From the NCBI GenBank assembly GCA_934359255.1, contig CAKRLG010000023.1, forward strand, positions 1 through 33,993: a DNA stretch of 33,993 nt, written 5' to 3'. The notes beneath the pieces are model-generated. The model worked only from the letters and a program-made list of their open reading frames with translations, made no database searches and was not told where the DNA came from. Position numbers and translations under genes: made by a program. Below are positions 1 to 7,802 of the stretch, one piece after another (positions within the stretch are counted from its first letter, which is position 1; each line of letters begins with the position of its first letter). The stretch is from an uncultured Ruminococcus sp. (lineage in GTDB: Bacteria > Bacillota > Clostridia > Lachnospirales > Lachnospiraceae).

Positions 1-69
1 GACAAGAAGAAAGAAAATACGCCCGTGTCCGGGCAAAAAAATCGCGGGGCACGCGAGGATAGCTTGTAG
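1..69 (+). CDS. Possible C-terminal tail of TnpB (partial, 5' end outside the window)
   Basis: Frame 1 is open from the first base to a TAG at 67-69, giving 22 residues rich in Lys, Arg and Gln. A tnpB gene usually ends just before the right-end hairpins of such elements, so this could be its basic tail. The stretch is too short to show any catalytic motif, and an open frame of this length can occur by chance. Confidence 0.3.
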   Translation, partial: DKKKENTPVSGQKNRGAREDSL

Positions 70-145
70 ATACTTGGCTCATTAGAGCCATTGAGCAAGA
101 AGCCCCCACTTCAAGATCTATGATTTAAGTGGTGGGAGCATGTCA
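1..145 (+). mobile_element. Right end of an IS200/IS605-type (TnpB-bearing) insertion sequence
   Basis: Three hairpins lie in a row: GCCCG/CGGGC near 22-35, TTGGCTC/GAGCCAA-like pairing near 76-105, and CCCCCACTT...AAGTGGTGGG near 103-136. They are followed by a TGTCAC end at 140-145, after which permease codons begin. A subterminal hairpin with the sequence agtGGTGGGAG-(C/T)ATGTCAC is typical of the right ends of Firmicutes IS605/IS1341-type elements. There the same region encodes the 3' part of the TnpB guide RNA. The left part of the element lies outside the window. The assignment rests on remembered family features, not on an alignment. Confidence 0.65.
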
Positions 146-775
146 CGCTTAATGGTAACCACACTGGCAGGTTACGCACTGAAACAGGAAGACCTGCCGG
201 GAAGAAAGCTCATTACCATGCTGATCACATTTACCATGTTGTTCGGTGGTGGTATGATTCCTACTTATATTCAGTAAAAAAACTTACACCTGTTAAACTC
301 TTTCTGGGTTTACGTGGTGCCGAGTCTGGTAAGCGTTACCTATCTGTTGATGGTACGAACCTTCTTCGAAGGAATCCCGGACAGCCTGGAAGAGTCAGCC
401 AAACTGGACGGCTGCGGGTTCTTCCAGACCTACCTGAAAATCATGCTTCCGTTAAGTAAACCGGTAATCGCCGTAGTTGGACTGTATACCGCAGTAAACC
501 ACTGGAACGACTGGTTTGCAGGAGCATTCTATGTCAACGATACGAAACTGTGGCCGGTACAGACCGTCCTGCAGCAGATGTTGACAAAAGCAATGAATTC
601 ACAGCAGGAAGTAACTTCTGTTGCACAGGCACTGGCACATAACACTGTGTCTGTAACATCTGATTCTCTGAAGATGGCAGCAGTTGTTGTTACAACCGTT
701 CCCATCCTTTGCGTATATCCGTTCGTACAGAAATACTTCGCACAGGGTGCCATGATCGGTGCGGTGAAGGGTTAA
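146..775 (+). pseudogene. Sugar ABC transporter permease (CUT1, LplC/YtcP-like), 5' truncated and stop-interrupted
   Basis: In the frame with codons at 152, 155 and so on, the product reads MVTTLAGYAL, then a membrane-like stretch ending GGGMIPTYIQ, a TAA at 275-277, and then NLHLLNSFWVYVVPSLV. The segment EESAKLDGCGFFQTYLKIMLPLSKPVIA is the EAA loop by which binding-protein-dependent permeases contact the ATPase. The end KYFAQGAMIGAVKG is the usual C-terminus of the LplC/YtcP class. The 5' part is lost to the insertion sequence, and the internal stop separates the remaining helices. An internal GTG at 314 could restart translation, but a 153-residue fragment would lack several helices. The intact protein would have imported a sugar or oligosaccharide for the enzymes encoded downstream. 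Confidence 0.85.
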
Positions 776-790
776 GTAGAAAAGATAAAA

Positions 791-856
791 AAGGTTCTTT
801 GCCTCGTTCAGCATTGATATAGAGATGAATCCATGAGCGATGCGGGGAACCTTTCT
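791..856 (+). terminator. Imperfect hairpin after the permease remnant
   Basis: AAAGGTTC at 791-798 pairs with GAACCTTT at 847-854 around a partly paired interior (TGCCTCG against CGATGCGG). Only a weak T-rich tail follows. It could be a terminator or an attenuator before the kinase gene. The rest of 776-1060 shows no gene that I can support. Confidence 0.4.
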
Positions 857-1060
857 CAATAAAAAACAGAGAATGAAAACTACTGATTCTGAAAATAAAA
901 ATCAGAAAGCAGATAAAAGAGATAAATAAAGAGACCAATGTAAAAAGGACACTACAAGGCAGTACAGAATCATGATACAATGAACAAGACGGAACTGAAA
1001 ATTGCAGAAAATCACAAAAAACTGCACAAAGGTTTGGAGCATAAAAGAGAGGGTGAAGGT

Positions 1061-1999
1061 ATGAATGCAAAAAAATGGGATATTTATGTATACGGCGATG
1101 TCAACATTGATATCGTGATCCCGGGGGTGGAAAAATTTCCGGAACCGGGTCAGGAAGACGAAGTTCCGGTAATGGAAACTTTTGTCGGCGGCGGTGCAGC
1201 GTTATTTACTCTGGGTGTGGGAAAACTGGGGCTGCATCCTGTTTTTCAGGGAGAAGTGGGCGATGACTGTTATGGCGAACTGATTCGGAACAAATTCCGG
1301 GAAAGTCATGTAGACGATTCTCTGTTGGCGGTAAGCAAAGAGTTAAAGACGGGGATTTCGCTAAGTTTTACAAACGAAAAAGACCGCTCCTTTTTGACCT
1401 ATCGGGGAACCAACGAAAAGATCAGTATTTCCCATGTGGATGTAGAGAAAGTAAAAGATGCCGCCCATATTCATGTGACCGGCTATGCAGGATCCATCAA
1501 CCATGATGAATACCTGAAACTGTTAAAGAAGATCAAGACAGAGACACAGGCAACTGTATCGTTCGATGTGGGCTGGGACTCCACAGGAGAGTGGAAACCG
1601 GAGATTCGTGATCTTTTCCCGTATATTGATGTGTTGTTCATGAATGAGACAGAGGCAGAGCATTATGGAAGAAAAGCAAGTGCTGAGGAAGCGGCAAGAG
1701 AATTTGCCCGGACCGCAGGTATGGCGGTTATTAAGATGGGAAAAAAAGGCTCTGTCGCAGTAAAAGATGGAAAACTGTATCAGGCAGCACCGTATATCGT
1801 GGAAGCAGTAGATACTACCGGAGCAGGAGATTCCTTTAATGCCGGGTTTGTCTATGGCTTTCTCAAAGGAAAATCCATGGAAGAATGTCTGAAGTGTGGA
1901 AACGGATGTGGGGCACTTTCCGTGACAGCTCTGGGAGGCAATACCGGATTTCCGACAGAAGAGAAACTGGAAGCATTTATCAGAAGTTATGAAGCATAG
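1061..1999 (+). CDS. PfkB-family sugar kinase
   Basis: A ribokinase/PfkB-fold kinase that transfers the ATP gamma-phosphate to a sugar or related alcohol. The protein has 312 residues, typical of the family. The N-terminus KKWDIYVYGDVNIDIVI is the first strand and substrate-binding turn, FVGGGAALFTLGVGKLG (41-57) is the conserved glycine-rich N-terminal motif, and DTTGAGDSFNAGF (251-263) is the PfkB signature 2 with the anion hole and catalytic Asp257. I chose ATG 1061 because GAGAGGGTGAAGGT precedes it; an upstream in-frame ATG at 980 would add 27 residues of unlike composition. It lies between a permease remnant and a GH4 glycosidase, so it probably phosphorylates a sugar released or imported by this cluster. 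The substrate cannot be told from sequence. Confidence 0.88.
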   Translation: MNAKKWDIYVYGDVNIDIVIPGVEKFPEPGQEDEVPVMETFVGGGAALFTLGVGKLGLHPVFQGEVGDDCYGELIRNKFRESHVDDSLLAVSKELKTGISLSFTNEKDRSFLTYRGTNEKISISHVDVEKVKDAAHIHVTGYAGSINHDEYLKLLKKIKTETQATVSFDVGWDSTGEWKPEIRDLFPYIDVLFMNETEAEHYGRKASAEEAAREFARTAGMAVIKMGKKGSVAVKDGKLYQAAPYIVEAVDTTGAGDSFNAGFVYGFLKGKSMEECLKCGNGCGALSVTALGGNTGFPTEEKLEAFIRSYEA

Positions 2000-2027
2000 A
2001 TAGTGGGCTGATAAACAAAAAAGAGTA

Positions 2028-2054
2028 GTCACTGTTCAGACACGGAATAGTTAC
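2028..2054 (+). repeat. 27-bp interspersed dyad element, copy 1
   Basis: Lies 28 nt before the GH4 start and matches the six-copy consensus at about 21 of 27 positions by eye. The consensus is GTAACTG, 13 bases, CAGTTAC. The left arm here is GTCACTG and the right arm is TAGTTAC. Confidence 0.6.
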
Positions 2055-2082
2055 AAAGACTCAATAACAGGAGGAATATGTC

Positions 2083-3441
2083 ATGAAAATTGCAGTTATC
2101 GGAGGAGCAGGAGTACGCACGGTAATCTTTATCAACGGACTTTTAAAGAGATACAAAAAACTTCACATTGACGAAGTGGTACTCTATGATATCCAGGAAG
2201 AAAAACAGAAAATCATTGAAAAGTTATGTAAACATGTAGTGGAGAGAAATCATGAAGAACTGAAAGTATGGGCAGTATCTGATCCGGTGGAAGCCATCAC
2301 AGGTGCAGATTATATCGTAACCACACTGCGTGTGGGCGGAGATCATTCCCGTGTGGTAGATGAGACCATCGCTCTGGAGCTGGGAGTGATCGGACAGGAG
2401 ACCACAGGTGTGGGTGGATTTTCTATGGCAGTGCGTACCATTCCGGTTCTGATGGAATACTGTGAACTGATCAAAAAATATGCACCGGATGCATGGATTT
2501 TTAACTTTACCAATCCGTCCGGTCTGGTAACACAGGCACTGCGAAGCGCCGGATACGACAAGATCATCGGTATCTGCGATGCACCGAGCAGTACCAAGTT
2601 CCGTATGGCCCATGATCTGGGTGTGGAAGAAGACGATCTGTATGTGGAATTCTTCGGCTTAAACCATCTGTCCTGGATCCGCAGCGTGAAGAAAAAAGGA
2701 GAAGAAATTCTGCCGGAGCTGCTGGCAGATGATGCATTTTTACAGGGGGTACAGGAGTTTTCCATGTTTGATCCGGACCTGCTCCGTTCCATCGGATTCC
2801 TGCCAAATGAATATCTGTATTACTACTATCACAGAGAAAAAGCCCTGGAAAATATCAAAAAATCAGGTGCAACCAGAGGAAAAACCATCGAGATCGTCAA
2901 CATTCAGATGATGGATGAACTGAAACATATGGATATGGATGCAGATCCGGAGGGAGCACTGCAGACTTTCCTGTATTATATGCAGGTACGTGAAAATTCT
3001 TACATGAGCATCGAATCTGGTCTGGCAAAACGTCCGCTGCTGGAAAAAGGTCAGCTGGAAGTACCGGACGGTATGGGATATGCAGGGGTTATGCTGGACT
3101 GCATCGAAGGTATGCAGAGTGAAAAAGGAAAATATCTGGTATTGTCCGTAGAAAATAACGGAAGTATCCCGGGACTGGCAGATGAAGATGTGATCGAGAC
3201 CACCTGTCTGGTATCTAAAGACGGCATCCATCCGGTCAAGGTAAAAGAAGTGCCGGAACACTGTTATCTGTTGATCCGTCTGATCAAAATGTATGAAAAA
3301 CTGACGGTAGAGGCAGTCAAGAATCATTCCAAAGAAACCGCTGTACAGGCACTGATGTTACATCCGCTGGTAAACTCATATTCGCTGGCAAAACAGCTGG
3401 TAGATAAATATGATGAGGTTTATGGTGGAATCTTTCACTGA
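2083..3441 (+). CDS. Glycoside hydrolase family 4, 6-phospho-glycosidase type
   Basis: GH4 enzymes cleave alpha- or beta-glycosides, usually 6-phosphorylated, by an oxidation-elimination mechanism needing NAD+ and a divalent metal such as Mn2+. The 452-residue length is normal. MKIAVIGGAGVRT at the N-terminus is the Rossmann dinucleotide loop. GVIGQETTGVGGFSMAVRTI (101-120) and NFTNPSG (141-147) are GH4 signatures. Cys165 in GICDAP and His195 in GLNHLSW are the expected metal ligands. The start is clear, with AGGAGG about 8 nt upstream. The cytoplasmic enzyme would act on phosphorylated disaccharides, fitting the adjacent sugar kinase. The alpha or beta and gluco or galacto specificity is open; the sequence looks closest to the 6-phospho-beta-glucosidase branch. 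Confidence 0.92.
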   Translation: MKIAVIGGAGVRTVIFINGLLKRYKKLHIDEVVLYDIQEEKQKIIEKLCKHVVERNHEELKVWAVSDPVEAITGADYIVTTLRVGGDHSRVVDETIALELGVIGQETTGVGGFSMAVRTIPVLMEYCELIKKYAPDAWIFNFTNPSGLVTQALRSAGYDKIIGICDAPSSTKFRMAHDLGVEEDDLYVEFFGLNHLSWIRSVKKKGEEILPELLADDAFLQGVQEFSMFDPDLLRSIGFLPNEYLYYYYHREKALENIKKSGATRGKTIEIVNIQMMDELKHMDMDADPEGALQTFLYYMQVRENSYMSIESGLAKRPLLEKGQLEVPDGMGYAGVMLDCIEGMQSEKGKYLVLSVENNGSIPGLADEDVIETTCLVSKDGIHPVKVKEVPEHCYLLIRLIKMYEKLTVEAVKNHSKETAVQALMLHPLVNSYSLAKQLVDKYDEVYGGIFH

Positions 3442-3522
3442 TGTCTGAGTGATAAAATAATAAGACAATTAAGTGTTCCCCTGTATAACCGGGAAATTGT
3501 GTGGATATACAGGGGAAAAAGT

Positions 3523-4313
3523 ATGTGGGGTGTGGATAAGATGAAGATCCGATGGACGAATCAGGCAGAAGAACAGCAGACAGAAGTTTTCTTTGAGAAA
3601 GGAACGGCAACACCGGAGAATTTTCGGAAGCTGGGAAAAAAACGGGGCGGTGACTGCCGGATTGTGGTAAAAAAAGAAGGATTTTCCGAAGAGGAATGGA
3701 TACAGATGCTGTGCAATGGGGTGTGTAGCCTGTACGATGGTGCATATCTGTTTTCACGGAACGGGGTGAAGATGCTGGGAAAACAGAAAGTATACGAAAA
3801 CAGGGATTCACTGTGTGATTATGGAGATGCCTGTTATACGTTTGTATTGGAAGGCTCGGTGCAGGAAATAGCAGCGCTGGAGCGTGGGGAATTATTGGGA
3901 CGTTGTAAAGGATATGCGAGAACTCTTGGAAATCTGCCGAACAATTACTTACATACCGAAGATCTGACATTTTATGCACAGACGCTGACACAGGAGCTGG
4001 GAATCGACTGTGAAATCTATGGAGATCAGAAGCTGGAAGAGCTTGGATGTGGCGCTCTTTTAGCAGTCAATCAGGGAAGCCGGAGAGAGGCTGCCATGGT
4101 GGTTCTCCGTTACGAAGGCGCACCGGGGACTGACTGGACGGCACTGGTTGGCAAAGGTCTGATGTTTGATGCCGGAGGGTATCATCTGAAGACTATCGAT
4201 GGTATGAACGGAATGAAATACGATATGTGCGGGGCGGCAGGAGTACTGGAGATACTGGAGTATCTTGTCACTCAGAGGATTGAAAAAAACGTGATGGCAG
4301 TGCTGATGCAAGA
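3523..4313 (+). pseudogene. M17 leucyl aminopeptidase, 3'-truncated, joined to foreign sequence
   Basis: The product matches the M17 (PepA/leucyl aminopeptidase) family through the linker ARTLGNLPNNYLHTEDL and the start of the catalytic domain, with Lys and Asp of GKGLMFDAGGYHLK and Asp of KYDMCGAAGVLEIL as metal ligands. The match stops after NVMAVLM. The rest of the family domain, including the NTDAEGRL motif that supplies the last metal ligands, is absent. The frame then stays open to 4440 in sequence that reads as another protein in a second frame. ATG 3523 has AGGGG 7 nt upstream; ATG 3541 is also possible. Half the metal site is missing, so peptidase activity is not expected. It may be a deletion scar. 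Confidence 0.8.
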
Positions 4314-5420
4314 CTATGGTTTTATTACCGGGCAACCCGATACATCGACTGTGGCTATGAGGCGCTCCATATGGGGCAGGTGCACCTGTATACCGCTAAC
4401 GATAAAGGAATGGCAAAAACAGCAGAACTGTTCGGTATGATCCGCGCGTATGCGAAAATTCATGGAAGACGTCACAAGATACTGCTGGATGCTCATACCC
4501 ATGGGGTGAATATCCGCGGAAAATTGCTGTTTGATTATCATGCAATGCCATTTACCCGTATGCCACTTCCGGGAGAAGAACTGGTACTGGTGCGCGAGGG
4601 ATACAGCGAAGGTGGAGAAAATCCCAATGGCTGGTCTGCAAAAACCATGCCGTATCTGATGGAATACGACAATTGGGGCGGACTGGTGGTGGATGACCGG
4701 GAAACCATTCCAAGAGAGGAACTGGCCTGGAGAGATTGGTGGGGATACGACCAGATCGCCTGGTTTGCCAACCAGCCGGAAGCAAGCAGGAATCATTTTC
4801 TGGAGTATACCTATCGATGGACAGAAATCAATAATCCCAATGCTTATTTTGAACTGCCCTTCCGCCGGATGATCCACAATGCGGAAGTATCTATGAAGCG
4901 TGGCGATAACGGACAGATGGATGAGCAGGATTTTTATCAGATCAATACAAAGAGTGCAGCCTGCCCGATGGGATTTGATCAGGAGGAGACCGCGAAGAAG
5001 TTGTGGGCGGCCGGACATACGCTGCGGGCGAAGGCAGCCAATCCTGAGATGCTGATCCGCTATGGAGCAGAAAATGTCTATGATGAAGAAACCGGAATGA
5101 AACTTCCGGAAAAAATTGTTGTTTACGGAAGTTTTCAGTCTCATGTGGGAGCGATAAATAATGACTCTAACAGTGAGCTGACCAGAATGTATTATATTGG
5201 TGATAATACGTATACCTTATCGGTGGTCATTCCGTTTGCGGGAACCTACGATTATTCTATTTCCACGTATGGAACCTTGTCTGCCACCTATCAGGCAGAT
5301 GGCTATCCAAGGAGCGGTTCGTCAAATAAGGCATATTTCACTACAGAGAAAGATAACACCGTGGTACGGTTCCGCTATCAGTTCATCAGTAATAAGGTAA
5401 CAATAGAGATGTTTGAATAA
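4314..5420 (+). pseudogene. C-terminal remnant of an unrecognised protein (5' part lost)
   Basis: This frame reads coherent protein from about 4314, before any start codon, as WFYYRATRYIDCGYEALHMGQV; the first ATG at 4371 has no ribosome binding site. Features include LLDAHTHGVNIRGKLLFDYH, a Trp-rich segment YLMEYDNWGGLVVDDRE with ELAWRDWWGYDQIAWFANQP, and a C-terminal region (about 5120-5420) rich in Thr, Ser, Tyr and Ile that looks like a beta-sandwich accessory domain. I do not recognise the family. Its Asp/His- and Trp-rich motifs and its place in a sugar cluster would fit a carbohydrate-active protein, but that is a guess. The missing 5' part and out-of-frame join to the M17 fragment suggest that a deletion fused two genes. 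Confidence 0.6.
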
Positions 5421-5431
5421 AAACGAAAACG

Positions 5432-5476
5432 GGTGACAGATGTCGACAAAAAAAAGATATCTGTCATCTGTTTTTT
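5432..5476 (+). terminator. Rho-independent terminator of the sugar cluster
   Basis: TGACAGAT at 5434-5441 pairs with ATCTGTCA at 5459-5466, and a six-T run follows at 5471-5476. It lies 12 nt after the last stop codon of the cluster. Confidence 0.85.
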
Positions 5477-5602
5477 ACTTTGCAGGAAAGTACTTTCTTA
5501 TAGAATGCAATATATAAATATGCAAAAGCGACAAATATAGACAATATGATACAAAATTGCACAATAAATTAAGAAAAATTTGTGTAAAATTAATAAAAAC
5601 TA

Positions 5603-5631
5603 TTGAAAAATGTAAGAAAGTTGTGTATTAT
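5603..5631 (+). promoter_or_regulatory. Sigma-A-type promoter of the ECF sigma operon
   Basis: TTGAAA (5603-5608), a 17-nt spacer and TATTAT (5626-5631) lie in A+T-rich DNA, about 60 nt before the GTG start. Because it looks like a housekeeping promoter, basal expression need not depend on the sigma factor itself. Confidence 0.7.
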
Positions 5632-5692
5632 GAAACCATAAAAGAAAGAGGAGATAGGAAGAGGAACTATTAATAACGAAGGAGGTGGTATC

Positions 5693-6199
5693 GTGGATAG
5701 GAGGGATCATGATCGATGCCAGGAGCTTTACGTAAAATATAGGCAGTTTATGTATTGGTACGTGAAAAAACATTTTCCGGATTTGCCAGAAGAAGACATT
5801 CGTGATATCCTACAGGAGGTGTGGACATCATTATTGAATGCAATCGACAAATTATATGATAAAGGCGATGAAGGTCAGTTTGCCTGGCTGATCAGGGTGA
5901 CTCAGACCAAGGTAATTGATTACTACCGTTCCAGAAAAAGAACAGAAGAACTGGGAGAAAAGATTGGTCTTGCTTTACGGGAACAACAGGAAGTCTGTTC
6001 TGTGCAGGACATAGTGATCGCAAGAATGACTGCAATGGAACTGGTAGAAGGACTGACAGAGGAAGAGCGGAGAGTTCTGGCAATCGAATATTTTTCTGAT
6101 ACAACCGGAGAAGTCTCGAACGCTTTCAAATGCAGGCGAAGCCGGCTGCGCAGAAAGATCGAAGAAAGTCTTGGAATATTCAGGAAGAAACGTCGGTAA
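5693..6199 (+). CDS. ECF-type RNA polymerase sigma factor
   Basis: A small sigma-70-family factor of 168 residues. Region 2 is visible as YVKYRQFMYWYVKKHFPDLPEEDIRDILQEVWTSLL followed by FAWLIRVTQTKVIDYYRSRKRTEE, which carries the core-binding and -10-recognition helices. Region 4 is LTEEERRVLAIEYFSDTTGEVSNAFKCRRSRLRRKIEE. Its helix-turn-helix is atypical because the usual E-I-A start of the first helix is absent. The GTG start at 5693 is set by GGAGGTGG 7 nt upstream. The next gene encodes a one-TM protein, the usual arrangement for a sigma factor and its anti-sigma partner. Confidence 0.88.
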   Translation: MDRRDHDRCQELYVKYRQFMYWYVKKHFPDLPEEDIRDILQEVWTSLLNAIDKLYDKGDEGQFAWLIRVTQTKVIDYYRSRKRTEELGEKIGLALREQQEVCSVQDIVIARMTAMELVEGLTEEERRVLAIEYFSDTTGEVSNAFKCRRSRLRRKIEESLGIFRKKRR

Positions 6200-6281
6200 T
6201 CTATCAGTGCCTTGTATTCGGATGATGTTATTCACTTCACCGTGAAACGGCTCCCGCCAGAGATCGGAGAAAGGATATTTG

Positions 6282-7079
6282 ATGAAGAAAAAAGATAAAA
6301 TATATGACAGTCCGGAATACAAGCAAATCAAAGAGCATCTTCCTGAAATTTTGAAAGAGCTGGAACGGGACCAAGGTCTGTCCCAATATCGGATACCGGA
6401 TGACTGGGATGGAGACTTCGAACGCATCTACCAAAAAGAACGCCGAAAAGAACAAATAAAAAGACGAATTCTCGCAGGCGCATGTGCAGCAGTGGTTCTT
6501 ACAATCAGTGCAGTACATATAGGAACGCATCTGGAGTTTACATCGGTGGCTCAGGCGGATGATATTGGGAAGACAAGGGAAAATAAGTTTGAGAATGGAA
6601 ATTATCAATACTCAATAAATGGAAATGTAGAAGAAAATGATGATAGTTTGATTATTGATGATTCAGAAGAGATTACATTTACTGAATGTAATCTGAAAAC
6701 ATTGTATGAAAATTTGAAAACAGAAACGAAAGCTCCCATTTTTTATTTCACGAGTTTAGACAATGATAGTTTGGTTTCATATACAGTGTATAATAAAGCA
6801 CATAGAACTGTTAGTTATAGGATAACTGTAGGAGATACATATATATATGTGAGTCAAAAAAAACAGATAGAAGGAACTTCAAATGGGGCAGTTAATAAAA
6901 AAGAGTTAGTTCAAGAATTGGAATTATCAAGATTGAATACAAAAACAGATATTTATCAAAGCACCCAAGATGAGAGTTTTTACTGCAGTTTTGTGTATGA
7001 TAATAATGTCCTTACTATTGTTTCAAATATGAACTTAGAAGATTATAAAATAATGGTAGAAGGAATAGAGTATCGTTAA
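6282..7079 (+). CDS. Putative membrane anti-sigma factor with an extracellular domain
   Basis: The protein has 265 residues. A charged cytoplasmic part (1-57, with KQIKEHLPEILKELERDQG) precedes one membrane helix (about 60-78, RRILAGACAAVVLTISAVHIG). An extracellular domain of about 185 residues with no recognised motif follows. ATG 6282 is preferred over the adjacent TTG because GGAGAAAGG lies 7 nt upstream. The topology and the place right behind an ECF sigma gene suggest an anti-sigma factor or sensor, but I see no ZAS zinc motif, so this rests on context. Base composition drops sharply after about 6590: the extracellular part and the next gene are much richer in A+T than the cytoplasmic part. 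Confidence 0.6.
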   Translation: MKKKDKIYDSPEYKQIKEHLPEILKELERDQGLSQYRIPDDWDGDFERIYQKERRKEQIKRRILAGACAAVVLTISAVHIGTHLEFTSVAQADDIGKTRENKFENGNYQYSINGNVEENDDSLIIDDSEEITFTECNLKTLYENLKTETKAPIFYFTSLDNDSLVSYTVYNKAHRTVSYRITVGDTYIYVSQKKQIEGTSNGAVNKKELVQELELSRLNTKTDIYQSTQDESFYCSFVYDNNVLTIVSNMNLEDYKIMVEGIEYR

Positions 7080-7089
7080 AGGAGAAAAG

Positions 7090-7560
7090 ATGAAAAAATA
7101 TATTGCGTTTATTTTAAGTTGTATGTTATTAGTTTTTCAATGTAGTTTTGTATTTGCTGAAGAACCGGAACAATATGAAATGGTTGAAATGGAAAATGAT
7201 GATATTTTTGGCATGAATTCTCAAAGTGAAGTATCACCGGCTCTTCTTTATATTGCAAACGTATATACTTCAATAGTAGCAATAAGTTCTAATCAGGTAG
7301 GAATCCGTGCGGAAACTGTATGTAGTGAAAAGGTTAAGACAATAACTGTAACCTATATTTTGCAGAAATGGAATGGAAGTAAGTGGGTAGGGATAGCATC
7401 CAAAACAGCATCGGCATACGGAGTTGCACAAACATCAAAGAGTTATACTATTACAGGAGTATCATCTGGTAGATATAGAACCAAAGCAATAGCATCAGTA
7501 ACGGGTTATAGTGGATATACAGAATCATTAACAGGATACAGTGGAAGCATTACGATTTAA
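7090..7560 (+). CDS. Small secreted protein (DUF6147-like), third gene of the sigma operon
   Basis: The protein has 156 residues. A signal peptide, KKYIAFILSCMLLVFQCSFVFA, probably ends after residue 24. The mature part begins with an acidic stretch, then alternating beta-strand-like sequence such as VGIRAETVCSEKVKTITVTY and WNGSKWVGIASKTAS, ending in Gly-Tyr-Ser turns. It recalls short secreted beta-rich proteins of Clostridia (DUF6147) from memory only. It starts 10 nt after the anti-sigma stop, with AAAGGAG upstream, so the three genes form one operon. A secreted ligand, target or structural product of the sigma circuit is possible. No catalytic motif is seen. Confidence 0.7.
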   Translation: MKKYIAFILSCMLLVFQCSFVFAEEPEQYEMVEMENDDIFGMNSQSEVSPALLYIANVYTSIVAISSNQVGIRAETVCSEKVKTITVTYILQKWNGSKWVGIASKTASAYGVAQTSKSYTITGVSSGRYRTKAIASVTGYSGYTESLTGYSGSITI

Positions 7561-7619
7561 TATTTCGGTAAAATCCCCTTCCATCAGAATTCATCAATCT
7601 CCTGTGAAGGTGGTTTTAT

Positions 7620-7660
7620 ACCCTTACTCTCCAACAATTTATCTTCCAAAAAGTAAGGGT
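7620..7660. repeat. 9-bp inverted repeat downstream of the sigma operon
   Basis: ACCCTTACT (7620-7628) and AGTAAGGGT (7652-7660) are perfect complements around a 23-nt loop, with no T run. They may form a structured 3' end ahead of the terminator at 7663. Confidence 0.4.
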
Positions 7661-7662
7661 TT

Positions 7663-7725
7663 CAGCCATTGCAGAGGAACAAGAGGCAACCGCATCCGCC
7701 GAAGTTCCCTGTGATGGCTGTTTTT
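7663..7725 (+). terminator. Terminator-like hairpin after the sigma operon
   Basis: CAGCCAT (7663-7669) pairs with ATGGCTG (7714-7720), and inside it GAGGAAC pairs with GTTCC. TTTTT follows at 7721-7725. It serves the plus-strand operon. Confidence 0.65.
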
Positions 7726-7753
7726 GTATGACAGTAAGTCAAAAACTTTGGAT

Positions 7754-7802
7754 AAAAAAATGTGGCGAAGAGGTTCCCTCACGGGGCTTCGCCACATTTT
7801 TT
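7754..7802. terminator. Bidirectional terminator between the sigma operon and tetR
   Basis: AAAAAAATGTGGCGAAG (7754-7770) pairs with CTTCGCCACATTTTTT (7787-7802), giving T runs on both strands. It overlaps the stop codon of the minus-strand TetR gene and would end that transcript. Confidence 0.85.

Noticed and set aside
1..145. 3' end of a group II intron
   Set aside because: No domain V/VI sequence is present, and the terminal hairpin and TGTCAC end fit an IS605-type right end better.
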